64,000 nt of DNA from Flavobacterium psychrotrophum (GCF_003403075.1 NZ_CP031557.1:744001-808000), one strand, 5' to 3'; shown: positions 15,772-24,850, counted from the stretch's first letter. The notes: generated by a model not told the origin, from the sequence alone. Numbers and translations are program-made.

Positions 15772-16263
15772 ATGAAGAAGCCATTGATATTGCTTGCCTT
15801 TTCGCTAAGCCTTTTTTCCTGCGATTATATTTTAAAAAAGCAGGATAAAGGTGCTGATACCGATTCTATAGGCAAAGAAAATGTGGTAATGGGTACCGAT
15901 AAAGATAAGAATGGTTGTGTGCTGTCTGCGGGCTACCGCTGGAGTGTGCTAAAGAATGACTGCATAAGGCCGCTTGAAGATGGTTACAGGCTAAACTCTG
16001 TACAGCAGGTAGAAGATGAAAGTCCTGTAAAGAGTGCTTTTGTAATTTTTGATGAAGATAAAAAACATGCCGAATTATACCTGCCCGATACTAATGCCGG
16101 TATTATTATGGATGCCGATGGAAAAAATGTTTTCAGGAAAGGTAAGTGGTCATTACATTCAGATAAAGGTTATTCTCTAAAGCAAAGCGGGCAGTTACTG
16201 TTTGTAGGTGCGCAGGCCGTAAAAGAAGGCCAGGTAACCGGCGATGAAGACGAACAGAGCTAA
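15772..16263 (+). CDS. Putative lipoprotein (conserved Bacteroidota type)
   Basis: The 163 residues have a signal peptide ending in SLSLFSC, with predicted acylated Cys17. The centre reads NGCVLSAGYRWSVLKNDCIR, a Cys pair that resembles a conserved Bacteroidota lipoprotein family, as I recall it. The C-terminal half (about 90-150) looks like a beta domain (HAELYLPDTN, LFVGAQAV). It lies 38 bp after the membrane protein gene and probably ends that transcript, since a strong terminator follows. Function unknown. Confidence 0.75.
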   Translation: MKKPLILLAFSLSLFSCDYILKKQDKGADTDSIGKENVVMGTDKDKNGCVLSAGYRWSVLKNDCIRPLEDGYRLNSVQQVEDESPVKSAFVIFDEDKKHAELYLPDTNAGIIMDADGKNVFRKGKWSLHSDKGYSLKQSGQLLFVGAQAVKEGQVTGDEDEQS

Positions 16264-16290
16264 CAGTTATATAAATTGACAAATAAAAAA

Positions 16291-16321
16291 ATGTCCGTAA
16301 TTCATAAAGAGTTACGGACAT
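16291..16321. terminator. Bidirectional terminator between convergent genes
   Basis: ATGTCCGTAA (16291-16300) and TTACGGACAT (16312-16321) form a perfect 10-bp stem. It has A- and T-runs on both sides and lies between a plus-strand and a minus-strand lipoprotein gene. Confidence 0.9.
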
Positions 16322-16346
16322 TTTTATTTATAGTTACGAGCAGCAG

Positions 16347-17354
16347 TTAGTTTGCTATCCTACCCAGGTAATAATAGTCAGCAAAGTCGCCGGTACTGTC
16401 AGGGAAATTAGGCTCAGGATTAAAGAATTCTCCACTACCAATATTAGTTCGGTTATAAAAAGCAATATCCTTTGCTAAATATACATCATAATAGTATGCA
16501 CCGCTTATAAGGCTTCTTTTTAGCACCACATTTCCAGATGTTGCTACCCAACGCGATTTTTCGGTAGGGGTAACGGGTTTATTTCGGGTACATATTCCTT
16601 CAGAAGTCATGCCGTTTCCTGAATAAACGGTTATTGTTATATTATTTGCTGTTGCAGCAGTAAGGTCAGCATTTAAAGGAACTTCTATTACATCTTCTGT
16701 GCCTGCATTATTAAGTGTGCCGGGTGCAAATTGCAGTAAGATAGACTGGTTGTTTTTTATCCAGTATTTTAAATTACTGTTATCTTCGCAGATCGAAAGG
16801 TTAATTGGGTCACTTTCATTATCATTGGCAAAGTTTAATGTTACTCCCATTGATGTAGTTACTGTATTTAGGTAGTTGTCTTCAATACGTATGGTTTCTC
16901 CATCTTTGGTAAAAGTAGCATCGGTAAGCGTTATAGAATGAATAAAGGTTATTACACCTTTAGAATCCGTCTTTTTAGTTGTAATTATACCAAGGTTTCC
17001 CGTTCCCTGCCAACGGTCTTTTATGGTTACAGAAGCGTTGCCTGTAGCATTACAAATATTGTCACTTGTAACAGTACTGGTGTAAACCCTGTATTCTAAA
17101 GCATTGGCTCCAAGCGCTATGTTTCTGCTTATGGGGTCGCCGGCGCTATTTTTTGCACTTTCTATATTAACCAGCGGGGTGGCAGCCAGGTCTATAATCA
17201 GTGCCTCAGTGCCTGTAGTCATTATATAAGTTCCTGTCTTAAGGCTACATTCTTTTAATGTACCCGTAAAGTTAAACTTCTGGAAAGTCATTTCGCCATC
17301 ATCACAGCCGGTTAATAAAATCAGTGCGACAATAAAGCAGAATATCTTTTTCAT
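16347..17354 (-). CDS. Putative lipoprotein, 335 aa, unknown function
   Basis: The start is at the ATG at 17352-17354, since MKKIFCFIVALILLTGC is a lipoprotein signal peptide with Cys17; the frame upstream to 17414 precedes the promoter box. The mature protein is Thr/Asn-rich and looks like beta-sandwich domains: a first half with TSDNICNATGNASVTIKDRW and a second with SLSICEDNSNLKYWI, each carrying a cysteine-containing turn. This could be a duplicated domain. No known family was recognised. It has its own -7 box 18 bp upstream. Confidence 0.75.
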   Translation of the reverse strand: MKKIFCFIVALILLTGCDDGEMTFQKFNFTGTLKECSLKTGTYIMTTGTEALIIDLAATPLVNIESAKNSAGDPISRNIALGANALEYRVYTSTVTSDNICNATGNASVTIKDRWQGTGNLGIITTKKTDSKGVITFIHSITLTDATFTKDGETIRIEDNYLNTVTTSMGVTLNFANDNESDPINLSICEDNSNLKYWIKNNQSILLQFAPGTLNNAGTEDVIEVPLNADLTAATANNITITVYSGNGMTSEGICTRNKPVTPTEKSRWVATSGNVVLKRSLISGAYYYDVYLAKDIAFYNRTNIGSGEFFNPEPNFPDSTGDFADYYYLGRIAN

Positions 17355-17372
17355 GTTGGTATCAATTTTAAG

Positions 17373-17380
17373 CAAAAATA
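17373..17380 (-). promoter_or_regulatory. -7 box of lipoprotein gene 16347-17354
   Basis: The minus strand reads TATTTTTG, a perfect TAnnTTTG, 18 bases before the ATG. Confidence 0.5.
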
Positions 17381-17594
17381 CTATTTTAAACGGTTTGGCG
17401 AAAGTTTTTAGCAAATAGCGGGAAAAGGCCTTTGGTGTAGTTTTTAGCTATCAGTTGCATTGATAACGTTAATCTTATAAAGCTATTGTAACAGAACTGT
17501 AACTTCAAAAACCAATTTGCTTGATTACCGGTTTGCTTTTATTTTGTTTCTTATGGCAATTAACGCGATAATGGCATAACACATCAAAATTAAG

Positions 17595-17602
17595 TAACTT
17601 TG
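17595..17602 (+). promoter_or_regulatory. -7 box of cysteine desulfurase gene
   Basis: TAACTTTG is a perfect TAnnTTTG. Only 6 bases separate it from the ATG at 17609, which implies a nearly leaderless mRNA. Confidence 0.55.
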
Positions 17603-17608
17603 TACGCA

Positions 17609-18742
17609 ATGAAAAAAGCTTATCTTGATAATGCGTCTACCACAGCGCTGCGCCCCGAAGTTATAACCGAAATAACAGCAGTATTAAATGATGTATATGG
17701 TAATGCGTCATCTACCCACAGCTTTGGCCGCACAGCTAAGGTGGTGGTAGAAACAGCACGCAAAACCATAGCCTCGCTTATTAATGCAGAGGCACGCGAA
17801 ATTATTTTTACGAGTGGCGGTACAGAGAGTAATAATTTTATTTTGAGGAATGCTGTACAGCATCTGGGTGTTAAGCGAATTATTAGTACAAGAACAGAGC
17901 ATCATTCGGTACTGGTTACCATTCCGCAACTTGCACAGGAGTTTGGGACAGAAATTGTATATCTTAACCTGTTACCGGGCGGACAGCCAGACCTTAGCCA
18001 GTTAGCAGCATTACTGGAGCATGAAATCCCTACCCTGGTAAGCCTTATGTATATTAATAATGAAACCGGTGTGGTACTCGACCTGCAAAAAGTGGGGCAG
18101 CTTTGCCGTAACAATAAAGCCTATTTTCATAGCGATACCGTACAGGCGGTAGGTAAAATAGAACTTGATCTTAAAAACCTTCCGGTAGATTTTATAACTG
18201 CGAGTGCCCATAAATTTCACGGTCCTAAAGGAGTGGGTTTTGCCTATATCAGAAAAAATATACTGATGTATCCTATAATTTTTGGTGGCGAGCAGGAAAA
18301 AGGCGTGCGTCCCGGTACTGAGGCAAACCATCAGATAGCAGGCATGGCTAAAGCGCTGGAGCTTTCATATAATAATTTGGAAGCAGAGCGTAAACATATT
18401 TTAAGTATAAAGAAATACCTGTTACAACAACTCGATGAAAATTTTACGGGTTATAAAGTAAACGGTGCTGCGGCGGGCGATGAGTTGTTTTACAACCTTG
18501 CTAATATACAATTGCCCTTAAGTGAAGATAAAACAGCCATGATACTCTTTCATCTTGATATGCTGGGTATAGCAGTATCAAGAGGTAGTGCGTGCCAGTC
18601 CGGCAGTGTGCGGCCATCGCACGTGCTTAAAGAAATTTTGCCCGAAGATGAAATTAAAAAACCATCGCTGCGTATTTCATTAAGCCATTATAATACTTTT
18701 GAAGATATAGACCTGCTTATTGCAGCGCTTCAAAAAATATAA
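17609..18742 (+). CDS. Cysteine desulfurase (NifS/IscS-like, PLP)
   Basis: It removes sulfur from cysteine to an enzyme persulfide for Fe-S clusters or thiolated cofactors. The 377 residues carry the family start AYLDNASTTALRPEV, GNASSTHSFGR, the His-His PLP contact in TRTEHHSV, the Schiff-base lysine in ITASAHKFHGPKGVGF and the active-site cysteine in SRGSACQSGSVRPSHVL. The ATG at 17609 was preferred over an in-frame TTG at 17600, which overlaps the -7 box. No iscU, suf or thiolation gene is beside it, so which pathway it feeds is not shown by context. Confidence 0.93.
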   Translation: MKKAYLDNASTTALRPEVITEITAVLNDVYGNASSTHSFGRTAKVVVETARKTIASLINAEAREIIFTSGGTESNNFILRNAVQHLGVKRIISTRTEHHSVLVTIPQLAQEFGTEIVYLNLLPGGQPDLSQLAALLEHEIPTLVSLMYINNETGVVLDLQKVGQLCRNNKAYFHSDTVQAVGKIELDLKNLPVDFITASAHKFHGPKGVGFAYIRKNILMYPIIFGGEQEKGVRPGTEANHQIAGMAKALELSYNNLEAERKHILSIKKYLLQQLDENFTGYKVNGAAAGDELFYNLANIQLPLSEDKTAMILFHLDMLGIAVSRGSACQSGSVRPSHVLKEILPEDEIKKPSLRISLSHYNTFEDIDLLIAALQKI

Positions 18743-18764
18743 GCCTATAATTAAACCAACCCTA

Positions 18765-19382
18765 ATGAAAAGAAAACTACTAACGTTTGTATCAGTCTCA
18801 TGTATTACAGCAGCTTTTGCACAGCAAAAAGGAAGCTTTGAAATGGGAGCCGGCATTGGCTTTAGCGGCTCAAGTATTTATGGTGATAATTTTGACCCTG
18901 AAGTGCGTAATGGCTTTAACACGGCTATTTCCGGCGAATATTATTTCTCAAGAGCATGGGGATTAAAAGCTAAAGTAGCTTATGATCGTAAGGGATATGA
19001 CCAAGTGCCCTTACAACATGAAGGATACATATATGCTACTAATTACAGTATGGATTATATTACCATACCCGTAATGGCCAACCTGCATTTTGGAAGAACC
19101 AAGAACTGGTATCTAAACTTTGGACCTTATGTTGGATTTCTGGTGGCTTCAAAAGAAGAAGGGTTTGATACCCCAACTACCGGTATGTATAATAAAACAG
19201 ATGCAGGATTAGCTTATGGTATAGGGGTAAAAATACCTGTGGGCAGCTTTGTGAAAATTTTTATAGAATTTGAAGGACAGGGTGGTATGGCCGATGTTTT
19301 TAAAAATACAGATGCCTTTTATCGTAATACTACAACCAGCAGGGTAGCCTTTAATACAGGCATAAACTTTTTGCTTCAATAG
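18765..19382 (+). CDS. Outer-membrane beta-barrel protein (porin-like, PorT family type)
   Basis: The 205 residues start at the ATG at 18765, which opens a signal peptide (MKRKLLTFVSVSCITAAFAQ). The frame upstream to 18720 overlaps the cysteine desulfurase and was discarded. Alternating hydrophobic strands such as SFEMGAGIGFSG, GLKAKVAYDRKGYD, YITIPVMANLHFG and WYLNFGPYVGFLVA are typical of an 8-10-strand outer-membrane barrel in the OMP_b-brl group. It ends in an amphipathic strand, VAFNTGINFLLQ. It begins 22 bp after the desulfurase gene and may share its transcript. Function unknown. Confidence 0.8.
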   Translation: MKRKLLTFVSVSCITAAFAQQKGSFEMGAGIGFSGSSIYGDNFDPEVRNGFNTAISGEYYFSRAWGLKAKVAYDRKGYDQVPLQHEGYIYATNYSMDYITIPVMANLHFGRTKNWYLNFGPYVGFLVASKEEGFDTPTTGMYNKTDAGLAYGIGVKIPVGSFVKIFIEFEGQGGMADVFKNTDAFYRNTTTSRVAFNTGINFLLQ

Positions 19383-19393
19383 TAAAAACTAAA

Positions 19394-19421
19394 AAGCCGC
19401 TCCCCATCACAAGAGCGGCTT
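19394..19421. terminator. Bidirectional terminator between convergent barrel genes
   Basis: AAGCCGCTC (19394-19402) pairs with GAGCGGCTT (19413-19421), with an A-run upstream. It lies between the plus-strand barrel gene and the minus-strand OmpW-like gene. Confidence 0.85.
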
Positions 19422-19443
19422 ACTTACACAAACCATCAAAGGC

Positions 19444-20130
19444 TTAAAACTTCATCCCTACGCCAAAGCCCAGCAGTAATGGGTTAATGTCCACTTTAGC
19501 CGGTATGCTAAGGCCGGTGGCAAGGTTAGAAGCATCTACTGTAACATCTGTTTTCAAAAAGATTTTTTTAGCATCGATGTTTATAAAAAATTTATCGGTA
19601 AGCTTAATATCAAGTCCTGCCTGAAAAGCATAGCCAAAGGCATTGTCATACTTTACATCTTTTACGGTATTGCCTTCGTCTACACTATAAAAAATGGTAT
19701 AGTTAATACCGGCACCCACATAAGGTTTAAAGGTTTTACCGGGAAAAAAGTGGTACTGTAGCGTAAGGGTAGGAGGCAGCAGGTACACACTACCCAGGTC
19801 TACATTGGTTTTTGTAGGCCCGCCAATGGCAGATATGTCAGACCCTGTAGTGTTTACATCGTGTTTTGTAGTACCCAGTATTAGCTCGGCAGCTATATGT
19901 TCTGTAAAAAAATAGGTAAAGTCGACTTCAGGAATAAAAGAGTTAGAAATATCTACACCGCCGCCTATGGTTTTAATGCTTGCGCTTTCATCGGGCAATA
20001 CCGCTACGCCACGCAGGCGCACCTGCCATTTCTTAAAATCGTTTGTTTTTGTAGTATCATCCTGCTGTGCCGTTGCAAGGTTAATGCTGAATAGTGACAA
20101 GGCTAAGGCAACAAAGGTTAATTTTTTCAT
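19444..20130 (-). CDS. OmpW-family outer-membrane protein
   Basis: The 228 residues have a signal peptide ending near INLATAQ. The start was set at the ATG at 20128-20130 because MKKLTFVALALSLFS is the signal peptide; the upstream frame overlaps the promoter. OmpW features are the early strand WQVRLRGVAVLPDES, PEVDFTYFFTEHIAAELILG, the conserved LPPTLTLQYHFFPG and KPYVGAGINYTIFYS, and the final strand LLGFGVGMKF. OmpW proteins form 8-stranded barrels with a hydrophobic channel for small apolar molecules. A perfect -7 box is 27 bp upstream. The actual ligand is unknown. Confidence 0.88.
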   Translation of the reverse strand: MKKLTFVALALSLFSINLATAQQDDTTKTNDFKKWQVRLRGVAVLPDESASIKTIGGGVDISNSFIPEVDFTYFFTEHIAAELILGTTKHDVNTTGSDISAIGGPTKTNVDLGSVYLLPPTLTLQYHFFPGKTFKPYVGAGINYTIFYSVDEGNTVKDVKYDNAFGYAFQAGLDIKLTDKFFINIDAKKIFLKTDVTVDASNLATGLSIPAKVDINPLLLGFGVGMKF

Positions 20131-20157
20131 TTTGAATTTGTGTTTTGAATTACATGT

Positions 20158-20165
20158 CAAAAGTA
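20158..20165 (-). promoter_or_regulatory. -7 box of OmpW-like gene
   Basis: The minus strand reads TACTTTTG, a perfect TAnnTTTG, 27 bases before the ATG. A TTG lies 16 bases upstream of it, slightly short of the usual spacing. Confidence 0.5.
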
Positions 20166-20225
20166 TGTAAGACAAAAAGCACAAAACCTGATTAAAGTCA
20201 TGCCGCCTCAATTAATTTTACCATA

Positions 20226-20501
20226 TTATTTCTTCTTTTTCTTTCCGCCTTTTTTGTTACCTTTTTTCTTCTTGGCGGTTTTCTTTTTGCCAGATTTCTT
20301 TTTACCCCATTTGTCCTTCATATCCTTATAGGCCTTTTTAGATATCTTAGACTTTTTCTTACTGCGTGCTTTGCCTTTTCGCTTACGGGCATTAATGTTA
20401 TTTACGAGCGAGTTTTTAACTCCCAGCTTGTTTTTCTTTTTACTGCCTTTTTTTGCTTTCTTTTTAATTTTGCTCATAGCTTCATTCTTAGTAGTAGTCA
20501 T
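20226..20501 (-). CDS. Very Lys-rich small basic protein
   Basis: This is a 91-residue protein of which 41 residues are Lys and three Arg, ending in a run of lysines. The only less-charged part is the centre (LGVKNSLVNNINARK and KKAYKDMKDKWGKKK). Composition resembles histone-H1-like or nucleoid- or RNA-binding tails, and that is the only basis for suggesting nucleic-acid binding. The start was placed at the ATG at 20499-20501; a second ATG at 20475-20477 (MSKIKKKAKKG) would give 83 residues. It lies 95 bp after the OmpW-like gene on the same strand sense and may have its own promoter. Confidence 0.7.
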   Translation of the reverse strand: MTTTKNEAMSKIKKKAKKGSKKKNKLGVKNSLVNNINARKRKGKARSKKKSKISKKAYKDMKDKWGKKKSGKKKTAKKKKGNKKGGKKKKK

Positions 20502-20640
20502 CAATTATATGAATTACATCAATTAATTGGTAGCTGAGATTCAGGTTATCTTTAAATGTACAAATACCATGTGCTCTATCGCTTAAACTATTGCTAAATA
20601 AATTACAAAATTTTGTACAGGGCATTTTGTCTATAATTCT

Positions 20641-20648
20641 TACATTTG
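20641..20648 (+). promoter_or_regulatory. -7 box of M14 peptidase gene
   Basis: TACATTTG is a perfect TAnnTTTG, 21 bases before the ATG at 20670. Confidence 0.55.
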
Positions 20649-20669
20649 GTTTCCCTTTAATTTCGGTAC

Positions 20670-23165
20670 ATGAAATATTTTTTAGCCGCCATTTTATTAT
20701 TTTTTAGCATAGTACTTAATGCCCAGCTTAAAAGCCCCGAGGGCATTTTACACGACTATGGCAGCCATGTAAGTTACTACCACCAGCTGGAAAGTTACTT
20801 TACCTATCTTACACAAAATTCAGACATGATAAAGCCGCAGCCTTATGGACAAACCTATGAGGGGCGCGGGCTTAACGCATATATTATTTCTACTCCCGAA
20901 AATCTTAAAAATATCGATGCCATACGCAATGGCCACCTTAACGCCGCAGGTCTTGGGGGCAGTGGGGCAGCGCCCGATAAGATAATTGTATGGCTGAGCT
21001 TTAATGTGCATGGCAATGAACCTGCTGCTGCCGAAAGTGCCATGAATGTTGCTTACGAACTTTTAAACCCGGATAATGCAGATACTAAAGAGTGGCTGCA
21101 AAATGTTGTAATCATACTGGCTCCGTGCTTAAACCCCGATGGCTATAGCCGTTATGGCAACTGGCTGCATACCGTAACCGGCAAAGAGCTGCACCCGGGC
21201 AGGACAGACCGCGAGCACATGGAACCCTGGCCTGGTGGGCGCGAAAACCACTACCAGTACGACCTTAACCGCGACTGGGCATGGCAGGTACAGGCCGAAA
21301 CACAGCAGCGCATGGTGCTTTATAACCAGTGGATGCCCATGGTACACGCCGATGTACACGAAATGGGATATAACGACCCTTACTTTTTTCCGCCGCCGGC
21401 AGAACCCATGCACGATTTTATAACAAAAGGGCAGAAGGATTTTTATGAAGCCATAGGCCAGATGGCCTCAAAAAAGTTTGACAAAAATGGCTGGGGCTAT
21501 TATACCCGCGAAATATTTGACCTGTTTTACCCTAGTTATGGCGATACCTACCCGTGCTTTAACGGTGCGGTGGGTATGACTTTTGAGCAGGGTGGTATAG
21601 GTGCCGGTCGCGCTGTGGAGCTTGATAATGGTAAAGTACTTACCTTGCAGGACAGGATAGACCATCATACCGCTGCTATGCTTACCGTAGTGGAAACAGC
21701 CGCCTGGAAAAAGGATATGCTGATACGCAACTTCCGTAATTATTTTAAAGAAAGCCGTGAGAAGCCAAAAGGCAAGTACAAAACCTATGTGATAAAAAGT
21801 TCTGGTAAATCGCCGGAGCTGGCGCAGTTGCTTACGCGAAATAAAATAGCGTTTGCCTATGCCGATGAAACTAAAAAAACTGAGGGTTACCATTACCAGA
21901 CCGATAGGGAAGATGATTTTACAATAGAGCTTAACGACATCATTGTTAGCGCAGACCAGCCAAAGGCAGTTTTAACACAGGTACTTTTTGAGCCGGTGCA
22001 GCGCCTTAGCGATAGCCTCTCTTACGATATTACTGCCTGGGATATTCCGCACGCTTACGGTGGCGACGGCTATGCGCTTAAGCGCGACCTGAACATAAAA
22101 ACCAGAACACAGCCTAAATTTAAAGGCAAGTTTGAAAATGAGGGTGTATATGCTTATTACATTCCGTGGAATGGCAGGGGATCTGTACGAGTACTATCAC
22201 AGCTACATGGTTCTAAAATTAAAGTACGCAGTGCGCGTAAGGAGTCTCTTTTCAGGGGAATAAAAGTGCATATGGGCGACCTTATTGTTTTAAAAGGCGA
22301 TAACCCGCACCTTACTGCCTTTGAGCAAACCATGAGTGTAATGCTGGATGGTAAGCCCGATTATGAAGTAATAGAAAGTGGCTACTCACTTTCCGGCGGC
22401 GACCTGGGCGGTGAGGGGTATCCGCTACTTAAGGCACCGGATGTGCTGTTGCTATCCGGCAGCGGTGTAAACAGTACCGATTTTGGACAGGTGTGGTTTT
22501 ATATGGATGAAATTGCAGGATATCCGGTAAGCATAGTAGATGTGCAAAACATAGGCCGTGTAGCATTTGGCGATTTCAATACCATTATACTGGCTAACGG
22601 TTATTACAGCCTTTCTGATGCCGATAAGGGACGTATAGATACCTTTATTAATAATGGCGGCAAAGTAATAGCACAGGGTAATGCCATGGATATATTTGAA
22701 GACCGTGCGGGTTACAGTCTTAAACATTTTGCTACCGAAAGCGACGAGGCGGCAGACCAGCAACGTGATGCCGATGAAGCTCTTGATGCCCGTTATTATA
22801 ACTACGATAGCTTTGTGCGTCGCGAGCTTTCATCATCCGTATCGGGTGCTATAATAGAGAACAGGCTTGATAAAACACACCCACTAAGCTATGGCCTGGG
22901 TAATGGTTATTATAGCCTTAAAACAAGTGCATCGCATTACCAGCTATTAAAAGATGCATTTAATGTAATTTATGTGCCTAAAGATTACAAGAGCTTTGGC
23001 TTTATAGGCAGCAGCCTTAAAAGAAAGCTGGGCAATACCGTAACCTTTGCTGTAGAACCTAAAGGTGAGGGGCAGGTAATTTATATGGTAGATAATCCAC
23101 TTTTTCGTGGGTTTTGGGAAAATGGCAACCTGCTTTTTAGCAATGCGCTGTTCCAGGTAAATTAA
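20670..23165 (+). CDS. Secreted M14-family zinc metallopeptidase
   Basis: The 831 residues have a signal peptide (about 1-18, ending in LNAQ). The M14 carboxypeptidase domain occupies about residues 35-360. The zinc ligands His114 and Glu117 are in SFNVHGNEPAAAES, HADVHEMGYNDPYFFPPP holds the third His region, and GMTFEQGGIGAG holds the predicted catalytic Glu. A long C-terminal region (about 370-831) includes a class-I glutamine-amidotransferase-like stretch (VLLLSGSGVNSTDFGQVW, KVIAQGNAMDIFED). No T9SS sorting domain is visible, so periplasmic or Sec-exported location is likely. Substrates are unknown; M14 members cut peptides or peptidoglycan stems. Confidence 0.9.
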   Translation: MKYFLAAILLFFSIVLNAQLKSPEGILHDYGSHVSYYHQLESYFTYLTQNSDMIKPQPYGQTYEGRGLNAYIISTPENLKNIDAIRNGHLNAAGLGGSGAAPDKIIVWLSFNVHGNEPAAAESAMNVAYELLNPDNADTKEWLQNVVIILAPCLNPDGYSRYGNWLHTVTGKELHPGRTDREHMEPWPGGRENHYQYDLNRDWAWQVQAETQQRMVLYNQWMPMVHADVHEMGYNDPYFFPPPAEPMHDFITKGQKDFYEAIGQMASKKFDKNGWGYYTREIFDLFYPSYGDTYPCFNGAVGMTFEQGGIGAGRAVELDNGKVLTLQDRIDHHTAAMLTVVETAAWKKDMLIRNFRNYFKESREKPKGKYKTYVIKSSGKSPELAQLLTRNKIAFAYADETKKTEGYHYQTDREDDFTIELNDIIVSADQPKAVLTQVLFEPVQRLSDSLSYDITAWDIPHAYGGDGYALKRDLNIKTRTQPKFKGKFENEGVYAYYIPWNGRGSVRVLSQLHGSKIKVRSARKESLFRGIKVHMGDLIVLKGDNPHLTAFEQTMSVMLDGKPDYEVIESGYSLSGGDLGGEGYPLLKAPDVLLLSGSGVNSTDFGQVWFYMDEIAGYPVSIVDVQNIGRVAFGDFNTIILANGYYSLSDADKGRIDTFINNGGKVIAQGNAMDIFEDRAGYSLKHFATESDEAADQQRDADEALDARYYNYDSFVRRELSSSVSGAIIENRLDKTHPLSYGLGNGYYSLKTSASHYQLLKDAFNVIYVPKDYKSFGFIGSSLKRKLGNTVTFAVEPKGEGQVIYMVDNPLFRGFWENGNLLFSNALFQVN

Positions 23166-23306
23166 TTGTTAAATGATACAACAAATCATGTCGTAAACTG
23201 TAACACACGTATAGCATATTAAGAATAGTTTTACAGTACCTAAAATTTGATATGTCAGACTGCTCCCAAGTTGATGACAACTGTAGATTATTTTTTTACA
23301 ATGAAG

Positions 23307-23326
23307 CCACCCTTTAACCGGGGTGG
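23307..23326 (+). terminator. Terminator downstream of the M14 peptidase gene
   Basis: CCACCC (23307-23312) pairs with GGGTGG (23321-23326) and is followed by ATTTTTTG. It lies about 140 bp after the stop codon. Confidence 0.6.
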
Positions 23327-23387
23327 ATTTTTTGTTTTAAGGATATACCCATTGAAACCCGATTGCGGGTTAAATCACTATGAAATG

Positions 23388-23420
23388 TTTGTATTTACCG
23401 TGAATTTTTCACGAACTTTG
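23388..23420 (+). promoter_or_regulatory. Probable promoter of macrodomain gene
   Basis: TTTG (23388-23391), 21 bases, then GAACTTTG (23413-23420), matching 7 of 8 positions of TAnnTTTG. The ATG follows 17 bases later. Confidence 0.4.
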
Positions 23421-23437
23421 GTGCTATAAACCATACC

Positions 23438-23953
23438 ATGAATAGAATCAGGCTTTTTAAAGGCGATATAACAAAAGTACAGGCCGATGCCATTGTAAAT
23501 GCGGCCAACTCATCGTTGCTGGGCGGCGGTGGGGTAGATGGCGCCATACATCGTGCTGGTGGCGCAAAAGTTCTTGAAGAATGCGTAGCAATACGTAACA
23601 GGCAGGGCAAATGCAAAACCGGTGAAGCTGTAATTACCACAGGGGGTAACCTGCCAGCTAGCTATGTAATACATACTGTAGGGCCGGTGTGGAATGGCGG
23701 GCATAAAAATGAAGCTGAAGTACTTGCTAACTGTTACCGGAATTCGTTGAGCCTTGCTGTAAAAAATGGGGTTACCACTATTGCTTTTCCAAATATAAGT
23801 ACGGGTATATATGGCTATCCTAAAGATAAAGCTGCTGAGGTTGCTGTTATTGCCGTTAAAGCTTTTTTAGCTGAAAATGAAAGCATTCAGGAAGTGGTTT
23901 TTGTGTGTTTTGATGATGAAAATTTAGCACTGTACCAGGATTTGCTGAGATGA
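23438..23953 (+). CDS. Macrodomain protein, O-acetyl-ADP-ribose deacetylase type
   Basis: The 171 residues form a single macrodomain. Family motifs are [20 protein letters not shown] (the ADP-ribose adenine pocket), [12 protein letters not shown] (catalytic loop), [20 protein letters not shown] and the diphosphate loop [16 protein letters not shown]. YmdB-like members deacetylate O-acetyl-ADP-ribose or remove ADP-ribose from proteins. It stands alone with its own promoter. A decayed palindromic repeat lies directly after it. Which activity it has cannot be told from the sequence. Confidence 0.92.
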   Translation: MNRIRLFKGDITKVQADAIVNAANSSLLGGGGVDGAIHRAGGAKVLEECVAIRNRQGKCKTGEAVITTGGNLPASYVIHTVGPVWNGGHKNEAEVLANCYRNSLSLAVKNGVTTIAFPNISTGIYGYPKDKAAEVAVIAVKAFLAENESIQEVVFVCFDDENLALYQDLLR

Positions 23954-23975
23954 TTGATCAGGAGTTATAACAATT

Positions 23976-24016
23976 GACACGAACAAAACTTGTAGAAATT
24001 AGTGTAATTAGTGGCT
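23976..24016. repeat. Degenerate copy of the AGCCACGAATT palindromic repeat
   Basis: GTAATTAGTGGCT (24004-24016), with ACACGAA upstream, resembles the right half of the 60-bp repeat with point changes. It is located just after the macrodomain gene. Confidence 0.4.
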
Positions 24017-24025
24017 CAAAAGAAT

Positions 24026-24844
24026 CTATTTCTGTACAATATCCCCCTTCCGCATCGCTTCACCATCATAACCGCCTTTAAACTTTACCGGAACAGATAT
24101 CATCCCCTGTGGTACTGCCATTTTTACGTTGAAATGCAGGTGGGCGATATCAGTCCAGCCTGTTTTTCCGGCGAGTCCTATAGGTTGGCCTTCGGTAATG
24201 GTATCACCTATTTTTACGAATGATCCATTTTGTTTGAGGTGTACGTATTGCGTATACAACCCTGATTTAGGGTGAAAAATTGTTATGTAGTTAGCATAGT
24301 CGCTCCACTTTTTGTCAGCCCCACCATACTTATAATCTTTAATAACACCTACCACAATACCATCATCTGCGGCGCATACTGTATCGCCTACTTTAAGGCT
24401 AAAATCAATGGCATATTTAGATTGCGCATCGTTGTGGGAATAGCTGCCCTCATATGCCTGTATTATGCGATAGCTTTTTCCTTTAGGGAAGGGCAGGCTT
24501 ATGCGGTAGCGGTTTATGGGTGTAGCAGGATCGCCCAGGCCGGTATTGAGTAAAAAAGTTTTTACCTCAAGGCTATCGGCGGGTATATTGATGCTGCGTT
24601 TTGTTTCAGGCTGCATTACTACGGGTTGGTAAGGTTTTAACCGTAGGTTAAAAAGGCTGTCGCTGCTGGAAAGGTAATACCGCATTGGGCTTTTTAGCGG
24701 GTTGTCTAAAGCCAGGTGTATGGTGTCATTACTAATCTTTACTTTAGTAGCGGTTTGTGCCTGGTACAGTTGCTGATGAGGGACTGACTTGCAGCCCAAT
24801 GCTATAGCAACCAAAATAAGAACTAAAAATTTTGAATGCCGCAC
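24026..24844 (-). CDS. M23-family peptidase lipoprotein
   Basis: The 272 residues have a lipoprotein signal peptide ending in AIALGC (Cys18). The C-terminal M23 domain (about 130-260) shows the zinc-site pattern: SHNDAQSKYAIDFSLKVGD (His...Asp) and AHLHFNVKM (HxH), plus AADDGIVVGV and the glycine turn around GQPIGLAGKTG. M23 enzymes cut peptidoglycan cross-bridges or act as scaffolds; the intact ligands favour an active enzyme. It starts 6 bp after the stop of the upstream secreted-protein gene and is the last gene of a three-gene operon (25451 down to 24026). Confidence 0.9.
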   Translation of the reverse strand: MRHSKFLVLILVAIALGCKSVPHQQLYQAQTATKVKISNDTIHLALDNPLKSPMRYYLSSSDSLFNLRLKPYQPVVMQPETKRSINIPADSLEVKTFLLNTGLGDPATPINRYRISLPFPKGKSYRIIQAYEGSYSHNDAQSKYAIDFSLKVGDTVCAADDGIVVGVIKDYKYGGADKKWSDYANYITIFHPKSGLYTQYVHLKQNGSFVKIGDTITEGQPIGLAGKTGWTDIAHLHFNVKMAVPQGMISVPVKFKGGYDGEAMRKGDIVQK

Positions 24845-24850
24845 TCTTTA

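Noticed and set aside
23356..23371. Hairpin AACCCG/CGGGTT before the macrodomain gene
   Set aside because: The stem is short and no T-run follows; the hairpin at 23307-23326 is the better terminator.
23247..23429. Plus-strand frame of 60 codons in the gap before the macrodomain gene
   Set aside because: It spans a terminator hairpin and the next gene's promoter, and has no coding character.
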